Assembly: GCA_030537135.1 (NCBI GenBank)
Contig: JAUNOP010000019.1
Span: 1-43,651, forward strand
Length of the DNA: 43,651 nucleotides
Direction: 5' to 3'
Origin: Eubacteriales bacterium
GTDB lineage: Bacteria; Bacillota; Clostridia; Lachnospirales; Lachnospiraceae
Positions within the stretch are counted from its first letter, which is position 1; the number at the start of each line of letters is the position of its first letter. Shown in pieces: positions 1 through 8,269 of the stretch. The notes beneath the pieces were generated by a model that saw only the letters and a program-made list of their open reading frames with translations, was not told the DNA's origin and ran no database searches. A program made the position numbers and the translations under genes.

Positions 1-276
1 TTCCACCTGTTTTATCAATAGTTTTCCACTCATGTACTGCTCTTTCGGGTAGAAAGAGCCACTATATCCCCCATAATAATTGAAAAAGTGTACGACTACA
101 TGATTCTGGCTCAAAAAATCCAATAATTTACTGTTTATGCTGATCTCATTCAGGCAATAAATCTCCTTTGTATTTTCAATCGGAATATATACATTGCGCC
201 CCTCCTTACGAAAGCAAAGAGAATTATCCTTTCTCGTCAGCTCTCCCATAGAAGAAATATATTTTGTGCTTCCCAT
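1..276 (-). CDS. cas1: CRISPR integrase Cas1, N-terminal part (type I-B)
   Basis: Only the first 92 codons are inside the window; the gene continues past position 1. Cas1 forms the spacer-integration complex with Cas2. The visible part reads like the Cas1 N-terminal beta-sandwich: an opening MGSTKYISSMGELTRKDNSL, then a G-R-N-V-Y-I-P-I-E strand, an 'INSKLLDFLSQNHVVVHFF' helix-strand and the Y-Y-G-G-Y-S-G-S-F-Y-P loop. The catalytic C-terminal domain is outside. The start is the ATG at 276, preceded by a GGGAAGG ribosome binding site. It follows cas4 in the same direction after a 197-nt gap, wider than the close spacing elsewhere in the operon. cas2 and the main array presumably lie left of the window (inference). 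Confidence 0.9.
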   Translation of the reverse strand, partial: MGSTKYISSMGELTRKDNSLCFRKEGRNVYIPIENTKEIYCLNEISINSKLLDFLSQNHVVVHFFNYYGGYSGSFYPKEQYMSGKLLIKQVE

Positions 277-367
277 TTATGCCTTCCCTTCTCTGAACCT
301 TTATTTTTATTAATAACATTCACCCCATTATTAAGCCTCGCCTTTTCTGCTCAAAGCTCTGTCAACA

Positions 368-493
368 CTATCCGTTCTTTGAAAAATCATTACATAAGCC
401 TTTTTCATACTGTCGAATATGCTTTGTCATCATCATCTGTTCTTCCAAGAAACCTATAAACCTATGTTCTTTGTCAAATATAGCAATATTCAT
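368..493 (-). CDS. possible 41-residue small ORF between cas4 and cas1
   Basis: An ATG at 493 overlaps the last codons of cas4 in another frame and opens a 41-residue ORF that ends at the TAG at 368-370. It begins MNIAIFDKEH, has a Met run (QMMMTKHIRQYEKG) and ends FSKNG. A second frame over the same stretch holds a 25-residue ORF starting MKKAYVMIFQ. I recognise no family. The ribosome binding site is weak. It could be a real small gene, translationally coupled to cas4, or chance coding in a 197-nt gap. Confidence 0.25.
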   Translation of the reverse strand: MNIAIFDKEHRFIGFLEEQMMMTKHIRQYEKGLCNDFSKNG

Positions 494-965
494 AATAAGC
501 ACACTTCTTGCAGCTGTTCTTTCTCAATGCAGGCGGTATAATGTCTCCTGCTATCAATTCTTCTATTTCCGCTATATATTTTATCAGCCTTTCTTCTGCT
601 TCCTCTGTGAGTTCTAGAACTATTGTTTTCTTTCCACTCTTATTCTTCTCTACAAATTCCAATCTTCCCTTTCTATGGATGCCTTTGTCTTTTAATACCT
701 TCAAATAATACAAAAGCTGCCATTTTGCCGCCTCTTCGTCTGCGTCAGATTTCTTAATCTCTGTCAGATATTCTGCTGTCAGCTTATCCAATTTAATATT
801 TTCAATAGCGATCTCTGTATTTTCCTTCTGCGCTTTTTCTTCATGCAATGCTTTTCCTATTTGAACAATCTCACTGTTGTCCTCAAGATTCAGACGGTTT
901 CCCATCAGATAGCATTGTCTCCTGCAATGAAAATAGTAGTTCATTAAAGTCCCATTGACTCTCAT
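474..965 (-). CDS. cas4: CRISPR-associated exonuclease Cas4 (type I-B)
   Basis: Cas4 trims and PAM-selects prespacers for Cas1-Cas2. At 163 residues it has the short length typical of CRISPR-linked Cas4. Visible marks are the N-terminal cysteine (C14, with C18 nearby), an E-I-K-K-S segment matching the nuclease E-x-K motif, the following W-Q-L-L-Y-Y-L helix, and the C-terminal Fe-S cluster cysteines C152, C155 and C161. The start ATG at 965 has a GGAGAGGGT ribosome binding site. It sits 11 nt after cas3, so it is part of the same transcript. Confidence 0.93.
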   Translation of the reverse strand: MRVNGTLMNYYFHCRRQCYLMGNRLNLEDNSEIVQIGKALHEEKAQKENTEIAIENIKLDKLTAEYLTEIKKSDADEEAAKWQLLYYLKVLKDKGIHRKGRLEFVEKNKSGKKTIVLELTEEAEERLIKYIAEIEELIAGDIIPPALRKNSCKKCAYYEYCYI

Positions 966-976
966 ACCCTCTCCTT

Positions 977-3553
977 TTATATAAACTCAACAAACTTTCC
1001 GATTTCTCCCTGAACCTTTGGGCGGTTTAGCTTCCCATTGTCAAAATATTTTTCTCCGTCCCGAATATAAATAATCTCGCCAATCTTGTCGTCATAAGTC
1101 AAATTTAGATTTTTCTCAATCTGATAGATAAAATAGGTCATCAGACTTTTCACTCTCGACAACTTCACCTGTTTTTCAGAATAATCCATTTCGTAATCTT
1201 CCAAAAGCATTCCGTAAGTTCTCCATATCTCCTGTCCACCTATTTCTTCTCCGTTTTCATCGTGTAAAACCCTGGATAAAAATACAGACATGGTCCATTT
1301 ATCTTCCTCTATCAGTTGCATCCGACTGCTTACCTTAGGATAATCCAGTTTTCCCACTCTTTCCTTAAAGAAATCAGAAAGTCCCTCTTCTCCAGTTTTT
1401 CTATTGTAAATGTTTTTTACATTGGTCAGAATCTGTTCATAGTAGGATGGATAATTCTTGTCAATCAATACCTCCCTCATTTTCGGAGTTTCTAATGTAT
1501 ACTCTCTTTCTGCTCGAAGATCTTTTGAATAAACTTTCTTGTAATCATCTATTTTAAAGAAATAAACAACTCCATTTTTCCCAGAAGAACAGGAGCGATT
1601 AATTCTTCCCATGAACTGTTCTTCACTGTCGAGCTTGGAGATATTTTTATATCCTATGTCCATATCAATGTCAACGCCTGCTTCAACAACCTGTGTTGCA
1701 ACCAGAATGATGCCTCCTTTTGCAGAGTCCACCTTCTCAAGAATCCTTCTTCGCTCCATCAGACTGTCATCCCCTGACATATATTCTACATCGCAGGAAA
1801 TGTCCTTATCAGCTTTCAGCCTACGGAAAAATCTCTCTGCTGAATCCTTTGTTATAAATTCCATAAGAATCTTTTTTTTCTTAAGACTCGATTTCTTTAC
1901 ATGCTGCACCAATTTTTCTTCTATATTTGGAGCATTCATAAGTTCAAAGGAAATTTGTACTCGCTCTTTAAAGCAAGGGTGAAGGAAATATTCCTCTCTG
2001 TCCCTTACAAGCTTTACTGCAGGATATGTATCATCAGATAACAAATCAAAGTCTGGAAGAGTCGCAGACATAATAATCAGCTTTATATGCAAAAGATACG
2101 ATATTTCTTTGAAAAATCGTATAATTTCTCCCCAAAGTTTATTTTTATAATTTTGAATTTCATCCAATACTACCACACTGTTCATAAGCTGGTGGAAGCC
2201 AAACGCAGATTCTTTTGTGCTTCCGAACAATGTATCAAATAAACTCACATGCGTTGATACAATCATCGGATAATTTAAAAACTGCCTATCCAGCAATGCC
2301 CTTCCATAATACAGACCCAGCTCCTCTTCTGCTTCTTCTTTCTCCTTCTCTGTCATCTTAATCGGAGTCAGAGAATTAATCACTGCAATATTTTCATAAA
2401 TATCCTCATGACTGCCAAAAATCTTTTGAAGGCATCTTACATTTTGCTCCACAAGGGTGTTAAACGGATAAATATAATAGATTTTCTTCAGACGTTTATC
2501 TGCTCTTATAAGCTGAAAGCTAAGATTTATAGCTGTATTGCTCTTTCCAATTCCTGTCGGGGCTTCCATATAGAACAGATTTTTATCCTGATTTTTTTGT
2601 AATTCCAGCTCTGTTTCTATAAACATTTCTGTCCGAAGCACAGAAATATTCTTCTCTGCACACAGTCTGTGGGAATCCTGTGGATATTTCTCGGTTTGAT
2701 ATGTTCTGATTCTTTGCATAAGCTCTGTGCTTTCATAGGCTTCCATCCATTTTTCTATTTTATCCAGATTTCCCAACTGAGAAATCCTCATTCCCTGCAT
2801 AAAGGATGCCGTCGCATAATAATCTGCTGCCACCAAAACAGAATACAATAGTTTTACATAGGTATACCAGGCAATGCTCTCTTCTATGGAAGCGTTCTGA
2901 TTCAAAACCTCTATTTTTTCTGTTGTTTTTGTGATTATTCTTTCTGTTAGGGAAATCGCCCCCTGATAGGCGCATGGATTATTCTGCAAATCCTTCAGAA
3001 TACTCATACCAATACCATTTTCTAAAGTTCCCAAAAACTCATAAAAGCCTCCGAGGTCGCCGTGGTGTCTGGCAATCACATAAGCATGGTAAACCACCAG
3101 TATTCTGAGAAATTGTTTTTCTTCCTTACTTTTAACAGCCTTCTTCAACTTTTCCATATAATAATCCATATAAATAATCGAGGAGAGCAAGGAGTGTCTG
3201 CTTCCAATACAGGCAAACTGACGAAGTCCTCTGAAATTTTCATTTTGCATTTTCTTGTACTGAAATATTGGATTGATCTTTCCCACGTCATGGAAAAAGG
3301 GAAGTCCTGTAACCATATCCTCCACAAAGTCTTCTGCTTCATTGGAAAGTTTTGGATATACCTGAGCCAGAAAACGCTTTTGAATCTCTGGCATTCCCTT
3401 CTGTTCTCTGATAAAGTCAAAATATTCTGCTGTCGTACACAGATGTTCCAATAACTTTTCTCTTTCAATTATCTTATTTTCTGCGTTTGTTTTGATATGC
3501 GCTTCATATTTCTCAATCTCCTTAAATAAATCTTTAATTATTTCTTTGTTCAT
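977..3553 (-). CDS. cas3: CRISPR-associated nuclease-helicase Cas3 (HD plus DExH, type I-B)
   Basis: An 858-residue single-chain Cas3 that unwinds and degrades DNA marked by Cascade. The N-terminal HD nuclease shows H88-D89 (FFHDVGK), H120, and the ARHHGD segment at 161-166. The helicase follows: Walker A APTGIGKS at 331-338, Walker B DEIQ at 464-467 (the family often has DEVH or DEAH), SATLP at about 496-500, a T-Q-V-V-E-A-G-V-D-I-D motif near 640 and the G-R-I-N-R-S motif soon after. All key motifs are present, so it looks active. The start at 3553 has an AAGGGATAT site. A 159-nt gap with a hairpin separates it from cas5. Confidence 0.97.
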   Translation of the reverse strand: MNKEIIKDLFKEIEKYEAHIKTNAENKIIEREKLLEHLCTTAEYFDFIREQKGMPEIQKRFLAQVYPKLSNEAEDFVEDMVTGLPFFHDVGKINPIFQYKKMQNENFRGLRQFACIGSRHSLLSSIIYMDYYMEKLKKAVKSKEEKQFLRILVVYHAYVIARHHGDLGGFYEFLGTLENGIGMSILKDLQNNPCAYQGAISLTERIITKTTEKIEVLNQNASIEESIAWYTYVKLLYSVLVAADYYATASFMQGMRISQLGNLDKIEKWMEAYESTELMQRIRTYQTEKYPQDSHRLCAEKNISVLRTEMFIETELELQKNQDKNLFYMEAPTGIGKSNTAINLSFQLIRADKRLKKIYYIYPFNTLVEQNVRCLQKIFGSHEDIYENIAVINSLTPIKMTEKEKEEAEEELGLYYGRALLDRQFLNYPMIVSTHVSLFDTLFGSTKESAFGFHQLMNSVVVLDEIQNYKNKLWGEIIRFFKEISYLLHIKLIIMSATLPDFDLLSDDTYPAVKLVRDREEYFLHPCFKERVQISFELMNAPNIEEKLVQHVKKSSLKKKKILMEFITKDSAERFFRRLKADKDISCDVEYMSGDDSLMERRRILEKVDSAKGGIILVATQVVEAGVDIDMDIGYKNISKLDSEEQFMGRINRSCSSGKNGVVYFFKIDDYKKVYSKDLRAEREYTLETPKMREVLIDKNYPSYYEQILTNVKNIYNRKTGEEGLSDFFKERVGKLDYPKVSSRMQLIEEDKWTMSVFLSRVLHDENGEEIGGQEIWRTYGMLLEDYEMDYSEKQVKLSRVKSLMTYFIYQIEKNLNLTYDDKIGEIIYIRDGEKYFDNGKLNRPKVQGEIGKFVEFI

Positions 3554-3618
3554 ATATCCCTTCTTATATTTTGTTTTCCAAAAAGAGTTCTATGGATTTT
3601 TTACAATAGATTTTTCTT

Positions 3619-3702
3619 TGCAAAGCAGGCATTCGCAATACCCACAGGATTCGATGTCTGCTTTGCTGCTTGCTTATAGCCGTATAACTGCTGCGCAGAT
3701 TT
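3619..3702 (-). repeat. intergenic hairpin of a dispersed repeat, between cas5 and cas3
   Basis: In the 159-nt cas5-cas3 gap, a 9-bp stem (GCAAAGCAG with CTGCTTTGC) is extended by a bulged CAT/ATG and CG/CG. Next to it is the segment AGCAAGCAGCAAAGCAGA (minus strand), shared with two other intergenic sites at about 8072-8120 and 35343-35460. No U-tract follows, so it is not a plain terminator. It could act as an mRNA stability or processing element within the cas transcript. Confidence 0.5.
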
Positions 3703-3712
3703 CTTTGACTTT

Positions 3713-4495
3713 CTAAACGAAAAGAATCTTTTTTCCATCCTTTAATTCATAAACAACTTCGTCCTGCACCCTTACAAACATATTTGTATACACATACGTT
3801 TTCATTATATAATGGTTTGTCCAAGCATCCATTCCACACGGCAATGCTTCCTCATATTTAAATTCCCGGAACATGCCTAATTCCAGCTCTTCTTCCTCGT
3901 CCTCATCCAGCTCCACAAACTTCACCAGGTTTTTTGGAACCAGACAGTCAAGCTGCCCTACCGAAAAGTCATTCTCAACAGCCTCTTCTACCTGAACTCT
4001 CGTGATGTCTGCCGGATGGTCATTTCTCCCAAGATACGGATAATAGATGCATCTATGGTTGCATATCGCCTCTCGTATCTTCTCTGCTTCCTCTGAATCA
4101 ATCAATACACAGATTTCCCAGCAAGGGTTCTCAAGCCATTGCTCCTTAACAACAAGATTTCCACCCTGCTCCTTTGAAGCATATCCAACAGAATTATTAA
4201 AAATTTGTATTTTTTTAGAAATAAACCCTTTTCCTTCTTTTTCCGGCAAAATAGATAGTTTCACATTCTTCAGCTTCTCATAGAACTCAGGATAACTCTG
4301 TGTAAGCTCTGTCTTTTTCTTTGTTTTGGCAAAATCCTGCATCTGATTGTAGCCGTTATATCCCAGAACAGCTCCAAAGAGCCCCAAAAGAGCCACCTTA
4401 TGTATATTTCCATAAGAAAAATATCCATAAGAATTCACTTCAGGCTTTCTAAAGCAGGCATTTTTTCCGCTCAGGGTAAACCTCAGTATCTCCAT
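3713..4495 (-). CDS. cas5: Cascade subunit Cas5 (type I-B)
   Basis: Cas5 is the RAMP subunit that caps the crRNA 5' handle in Cascade. This 260-residue protein has the typical start MEILRFTLSGKNACFRKPE followed by an S-Y-x-Y-x-x-Y-G-N stretch and the Gly-rich LLGLFGAVLGYNGY helix that marks the Cas5 N-terminal domain. The ATG at 4495 has an AGAGGT site, and the gene begins 3 nt after cas7, indicating translational coupling. Subtype assignment rests on its neighbours. Confidence 0.9.
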   Translation of the reverse strand: MEILRFTLSGKNACFRKPEVNSYGYFSYGNIHKVALLGLFGAVLGYNGYNQMQDFAKTKKKTELTQSYPEFYEKLKNVKLSILPEKEGKGFISKKIQIFNNSVGYASKEQGGNLVVKEQWLENPCWEICVLIDSEEAEKIREAICNHRCIYYPYLGRNDHPADITRVQVEEAVENDFSVGQLDCLVPKNLVKFVELDEDEEEELELGMFREFKYEEALPCGMDAWTNHYIMKTYVYTNMFVRVQDEVVYELKDGKKILFV

Positions 4496-4498
4496 CTT

Positions 4499-5467
4499 TT
4501 ATACCTCTTTCAGAGTTCGGATATCATAAAGCGTAATGCCCTCTGTGTCTCCTGCCAGTTCTGTGGTATACGGATTGTAATACACATCTATCTTTCTGAT
4601 TTTTATTTCCAGCGCCTTTATCATATCGATAAATTCCAGAGAAATCACATTTTTGTTCCCATTTTTCTCAAATCGAATATACTCAGATAGGTTCGGAAGA
4701 TATGTGTCAATATCTGTTTCCACAAAAAGGGCAAATTCATTTTCGCATCCAACCTTTGCATTTGTCGCAAATGCGGTGGCAGATACCAGTGCGGTTCTTC
4801 GGAAGTTCTGGTAATCCTCCTCTGTATAACCTTCTGTCATGCCCAGTTCCATAAATTCCTTATAGGCCAGAGGATTAATGACAAACGGATAAAAATAGTG
4901 TGCTTCATTGCTCACGATTTTGGTTCCCAGCGTGGAATTCTTGGCTTCTTTTTCAGCTTCACCTTTATCATCTCCTTTGCCTTCCTTCTTTGCATCACGG
5001 AACGGTGAAAGAATCTGCTGTTCCTCAGGAGTTGTTCCTTCATATTTATTAAACCCCTGTCCTATCTGTACTGCTCCTGTTATCGAAACATTGTAGCCAG
5101 GTTCTGCAAAAGTTGCTCCAAAATTCTTGACATCCACAGCAGACATAAGATTTCTTAGCACCTCTTCAATATTTTTGCACTCCTTCAAATCCTTTACCTC
5201 GAAAATCTGCTGATAGCGTTCCTTCAGGGTTTTCGGAACCAGAGAAGTCTCCCCTTTTTTCCCTTCTCCGGAAATCTTGAAGGACTTGATATAGAGAACC
5301 TTTTTCCCTTCATTCTCCCACATCTTTTTCATAGGGTATTTGAGCGCCTTATCACTTCCAAAGGTCTCCCCCGTACTGATTGTCTTGGGATATCCTGAGA
5401 AGTCAGCGTTCCAGTTCGCCATGATAGACACTATCCCAAGCACACCATATACTCTTTTATTCATCAT
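4499..5467 (-). CDS. cas7: Cascade backbone subunit Cas7 (type I-B)
   Basis: Cas7 forms the helical backbone of Cascade along the crRNA. The N-terminus RVYGVLGIVSIMANWNADF followed by a gYPKTISTGETFGSDKALKYPM stretch matches the family pattern of the Csh2/Csd2-like Cas7 group. The open frame reaches to 5539, but the good ribosome binding site GGGAGG lies just before the ATG at 5467 (a second ATG follows at 5464), giving 322 residues and an 11-bp overlap with the end of cas8b. Residues about 175-200 are a Lys/Glu-rich insertion (KKEGKGDDKGEAEKEAKN). Confidence 0.92.
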   Translation of the reverse strand: MMNKRVYGVLGIVSIMANWNADFSGYPKTISTGETFGSDKALKYPMKKMWENEGKKVLYIKSFKISGEGKKGETSLVPKTLKERYQQIFEVKDLKECKNIEEVLRNLMSAVDVKNFGATFAEPGYNVSITGAVQIGQGFNKYEGTTPEEQQILSPFRDAKKEGKGDDKGEAEKEAKNSTLGTKIVSNEAHYFYPFVINPLAYKEFMELGMTEGYTEEDYQNFRRTALVSATAFATNAKVGCENEFALFVETDIDTYLPNLSEYIRFEKNGNKNVISLEFIDMIKALEIKIRKIDVYYNPYTTELAGDTEGITLYDIRTLKEV

Positions 5468-7229
5468 TTTCTTTTCCTCCCTTATAAATAATATTGTCAC
5501 AGGCATATCCCAGAATAATCTTTTCCTGATTAATTTCACCCTCTAACTCATAACCCTCTATCATAGCCAGAAGATTCTTTACACGCCTGGAGTTATCAGA
5601 AATAGCATAATTATACTTTTTGTAAAGCTGTAAAATCTTTTTCTTAATTACCTCATTAGAGCCTGCATTCAAAAACGGGTTAATAAGAGACTGATTCTTA
5701 TCCTTGGATTTGTTCAAGGAAATCAAAAACGAAGCCATCTGCCCCACTGCAAAGAAATATTCTTCGTCATTTGCCAGAGGAATTACAGTAGATGCTAAAA
5801 TCTTCTGTTTCATAATATCTGTGAATTTGGAAATGGTTTCTGCCATGTTTTTCTCTCCTTTCTTATTTTCCTCTCCTTCTGTTTCGAAATATTGCTGAAA
5901 TGAATACATCAAATTGAGCTGCCATATAGCTCTTTCACGATATCCATACAGCAGAGAATTTTTTATAAGACTGCGCGCTATCTTATTGATTCTGCCGGCA
6001 AATCCTCTGTCAACTCCCTTATTCACCCAGTCAAAAATAGTGTTTCTTGCAAAAAGTATATTCTGCTTGAGAATTTCATTATTGATATTTATTTCACTGG
6101 CTTCTGCAAAATAACAGCCTTCAAGGTAATTAGAAAAAAATACTCTGCTAATCAATGCACCTATCTCTGTTCTTTTATCGTAAGCGCGGTAATCTCTCTC
6201 ATACTCTGGATGACGACAATATTTTATTTCTATAATCTCCTCAAATAAAAAGTCTCTTTTCAGGCGTTTTTGATACTGAACGAGATTATCCTGATTTAAG
6301 ATTTCTGCTTCATTTTTTCCTTTTCTGATTCGAAGATAATAGCCAGATTCTACTTCCTCAGGGCTGTCTTCTTTTGAGAAAGAATAAATCTTTCCAAGCT
6401 TCGTATCTATGTACACACTGTACTCTCCCTTGCATGCCAGGTTCATCAGATAGTCAAAGAACATCTTCTGAAGCATCACACTCTCCCCATCCAACAGATA
6501 TGGTGCAGGATATTTTCGGGTTTTTATAGATAGAAACGGTTTTTTAGAGTTCATTCCTACATTGTTATCTGGAAGCCCATAAACTATATTTTCAATTTCC
6601 ACGTTGTATTCATTACTGTTATAGATATTGGGCAAAAAATAGCGCCGCCCTTCGCGCTCATAGACATCTTCCTCGCCTTCAAAGAAAATCTTCAGATAAT
6701 CTTTTCTACTCATATCTACCTCATGCAGTTGGAAGATATGAGCTTTGATCCAGTTTTTCTTTTCTTCTACTTCTTCTGGATTAACACTCCCTTCTTCCTG
6801 TTCAAATAGCTGATATATTCTGGAAGCCTCTTTTGATTTTGCATATTTTCTCTTTAGAGGGTTCATAAGAATTTCGTAGTATGTGTCAATTATCTCATTT
6901 GTCAATTTTCCTGAAAGAATGCTGTCTTTTTTGACCCAAAAAGACATATAATTATTAGAGTGAATTATTTTTTTCGGATCTACAGGCTTATTCATGGAGA
7001 CAAGCTGACTGTAATAATCATAAAAGCAGATTTGTGAAAAATATAACTGACTGCTGCAGTACAGTTCCTTTGTCTTTTTGTCTACGCGAATTTCAACAGG
7101 CTCTCTGCATTGTCCATCTTTTCCAACTATCAGATAAGTGCCGTCAGCAGGTATATAAGAATCCAGAATCAATCCCATTCCTTTGTCCTGTAATTGTCTT
7201 TCAAAAATCTCTATACATTCCTTTAGCAA
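5457..7229 (-). CDS. cas8b: Cascade large subunit Cas8b (Csh1/TM1802-like)
   Basis: A 590-residue protein in the large-subunit position between cas6 and cas7. Cas8b recognises the PAM and recruits Cas3. Sequence conservation in this family is low. The N-terminal GTYLIVGKDGQ...PVEIRVDKKT pattern, the L-L-D-G-E-S segment near 250 and the gene order support the TM1802/Csh1 type. The start codon is TTG at 7229, chosen because a strong AGGAGGTGATTC site lies at proper spacing and no ATG does. The last codons overlap cas7. The call as type I-B large subunit is firm by context, but the exact subfamily is an inference. Confidence 0.85.
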   Translation of the reverse strand: MLKECIEIFERQLQDKGMGLILDSYIPADGTYLIVGKDGQCREPVEIRVDKKTKELYCSSQLYFSQICFYDYYSQLVSMNKPVDPKKIIHSNNYMSFWVKKDSILSGKLTNEIIDTYYEILMNPLKRKYAKSKEASRIYQLFEQEEGSVNPEEVEEKKNWIKAHIFQLHEVDMSRKDYLKIFFEGEEDVYEREGRRYFLPNIYNSNEYNVEIENIVYGLPDNNVGMNSKKPFLSIKTRKYPAPYLLDGESVMLQKMFFDYLMNLACKGEYSVYIDTKLGKIYSFSKEDSPEEVESGYYLRIRKGKNEAEILNQDNLVQYQKRLKRDFLFEEIIEIKYCRHPEYERDYRAYDKRTEIGALISRVFFSNYLEGCYFAEASEININNEILKQNILFARNTIFDWVNKGVDRGFAGRINKIARSLIKNSLLYGYRERAIWQLNLMYSFQQYFETEGEENKKGEKNMAETISKFTDIMKQKILASTVIPLANDEEYFFAVGQMASFLISLNKSKDKNQSLINPFLNAGSNEVIKKKILQLYKKYNYAISDNSRRVKNLLAMIEGYELEGEINQEKIILGYACDNIIYKGGKENDE

Positions 7230-7241
7230 AGAATCACCTCC

Positions 7242-7934
7242 TCACAGCCACCTATAGTTTACAAACCCGAATCCCCGGCTATTCATCTCAAGCACTCCTG
7301 TTCCCAAGGCCATGTAAGCCAAATCCTGAGCAATTGGATGATTGGAAATATGCATAAGAAATTTGTCGCCCAGTAGTTTTATGTTCTTATATTCTACTGC
7401 AATTGGCACATTATTTTTAAACTCCAGAAAGGTACACAGCAAAAAATTTTCATCAATCCTTTCTCCCCCCAAAAAATTCCACTTTTTTATTAAATTAATT
7501 TTCAGGCGATCCTCAAAATCATCTATTGTCATATATTTTCTCCAATACCCCAGCTCATCCTTCAGGACGGCTGTTGTTATATTGTAAATGTAGTCTATAT
7601 GTTTCTTGGGAATCATACGAATCTCTGCTGTCAGACCTTTCATTTCCTTTGTATAATTATTCGCGCATACCTCAAGAAAATGAGCTGCCATTCTTGCATC
7701 TATTGTTCGTATTGTAAGAGTGTAAACATTTCCTTGTTTATATACCTTGTCCCTTTCAATGGGATACGGCAAATCGTAGACGTAATTCTTGAAAATATTT
7801 TCCTTATGCATTTGTATGAAGTGTTCATTCTTTCTAAAGCTAAAATCTATAAAAGATGTTACGGCTGTCTGTATCCGATTGACAGAGATGTCTTGAAGCA
7901 AATAGAGCTTAAGTCGTATCTGCCAGACTTTCAT
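7242..7934 (-). CDS. cas6: CRISPR pre-crRNA endoribonuclease Cas6
   Basis: Cas6 cuts repeat RNA to release crRNAs with an 8-nt 5' handle. It is 230 residues, the usual length, with a RAMP ferredoxin-like start (VWQIRLKLYLLQDI) and the Cas6 glycine-rich C-terminal signature GTGVLEMNSRGFGFVNY. It is the first gene of the operon, preceded by an AAAGGAGGA site and the promoter at 7967-7995, and followed 12 nt later by cas8b. It would also process the degenerate repeats at 8124-8274 if they are transcribed (inference). Confidence 0.93.
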   Translation of the reverse strand: MKVWQIRLKLYLLQDISVNRIQTAVTSFIDFSFRKNEHFIQMHKENIFKNYVYDLPYPIERDKVYKQGNVYTLTIRTIDARMAAHFLEVCANNYTKEMKGLTAEIRMIPKKHIDYIYNITTAVLKDELGYWRKYMTIDDFEDRLKINLIKKWNFLGGERIDENFLLCTFLEFKNNVPIAVEYKNIKLLGDKFLMHISNHPIAQDLAYMALGTGVLEMNSRGFGFVNYRWL

Positions 7935-7966
7935 GGAAAAATCCTCCTTTCATTTTTTCTGATTTA

Positions 7967-7995
7967 AGAATACCGTAGCTTCCAGAAAATGTCAA
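7967..7995 (-). promoter_or_regulatory. promoter of the cas operon
   Basis: On the minus strand, -35 TTGACA (7995-7990) and -10 TATTCT (7972-7967) are separated by exactly 17 nt. Transcription would start near 7960, leaving a leader of about 26 nt before the cas6 ATG. A very AT-rich block (about 7996-8026), resembling an UP element, lies directly upstream and contains the protospacer-like sequence described at 8004-8028. Confidence 0.8.
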
Positions 7996-8003
7996 TATAA
8001 TAA

Positions 8004-8028
8004 AAATTATATATTTATTTTTTATTGA
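8004..8028 (-). promoter_or_regulatory. protospacer-like site with TCA PAM upstream of the cas -35 box
   Basis: Read on the minus strand from 8025 to 8004, this 22-nt stretch matches the start of the 24-nt interval at 8178-8155 at 20 positions, mismatching only at positions 12 and 18; positions 1-11 are identical. The preceding trinucleotide (8028-8026) is TCA, a PAM reported for some clostridial type I-B systems. A Cascade complex bound here would reach the -35 box at 7990-7995. Both sequences are pure A/T, which lowers the weight of the match. See findings. Confidence 0.55.
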
Positions 8029-8071
8029 GTTTTTTAGTAACACCTCAATTTTCTCTTCAATGTTTCCTGAT

Positions 8072-8116
8072 AGCATGTAGCAAAGCGGAAATTTGTATTC
8101 CGCTTTGCTACATGCT
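8072..8116. repeat. perfect 18-bp inverted repeat between the degenerate array and the cas promoter
   Basis: The arms at 8072-8089 and 8099-8116 are exact reverse complements over 18 bp, with a 9-nt loop. No U-tract follows on either strand. The right arm carries the AGCAAAGCGGA core also seen near 3657-3690 and 35343-35385. It may end or protect a transcript coming from the repeats at 8124-8274, or be a copy of a small mobile or REP-like element. Confidence 0.7.
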
Positions 8117-8123
8117 TATTTGC

Positions 8124-8269
8124 ATTCAAATACATCCTTATGTTATTATTGATTCCAAATAATATAATTATTTTTTATATTCAAAAACATCTTTATGTTA
8201 TTATTAATCCAGAGGTTCAGGGGTATCAGAAAAATCCTAAACATATTCAAATACATCTTCATGTTATTA
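8124..8269 (-). ncRNA. putative CreR-like guide RNA regulating the cas operon
   Basis: Inferred transcript from the promoter at 8276-8304 through the degenerate repeats. The second interval (8178-8155, read on the minus strand) would be the guide. It pairs with the region just upstream of the cas -35 box with a full seed and a TCA PAM, but diverges after about 22 nt. Limited complementarity directs binding without cleavage in known crRNA-like regulators (CreA/CreR). The 5' end would fall within the first repeat, and the perfect hairpin at 8072-8116 could mark the 3' end. Transcription is not shown by the sequence itself. Confidence 0.5.

Noticed and set aside
2408-3468. Several 60-130 codon ORFs opposite or out of frame to cas3
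   Set aside because: All are covered by the well-supported cas3 frame.
8211-8244. 10-nt matches of the 35-nt interval to the cas6 leader (ATCAGAAAAA and AGGATTTTTC)
   Set aside because: They fall outside the seed, are dominated by A or T runs, and lack a consistent PAM; treated as chance, unlike the 24-nt interval.
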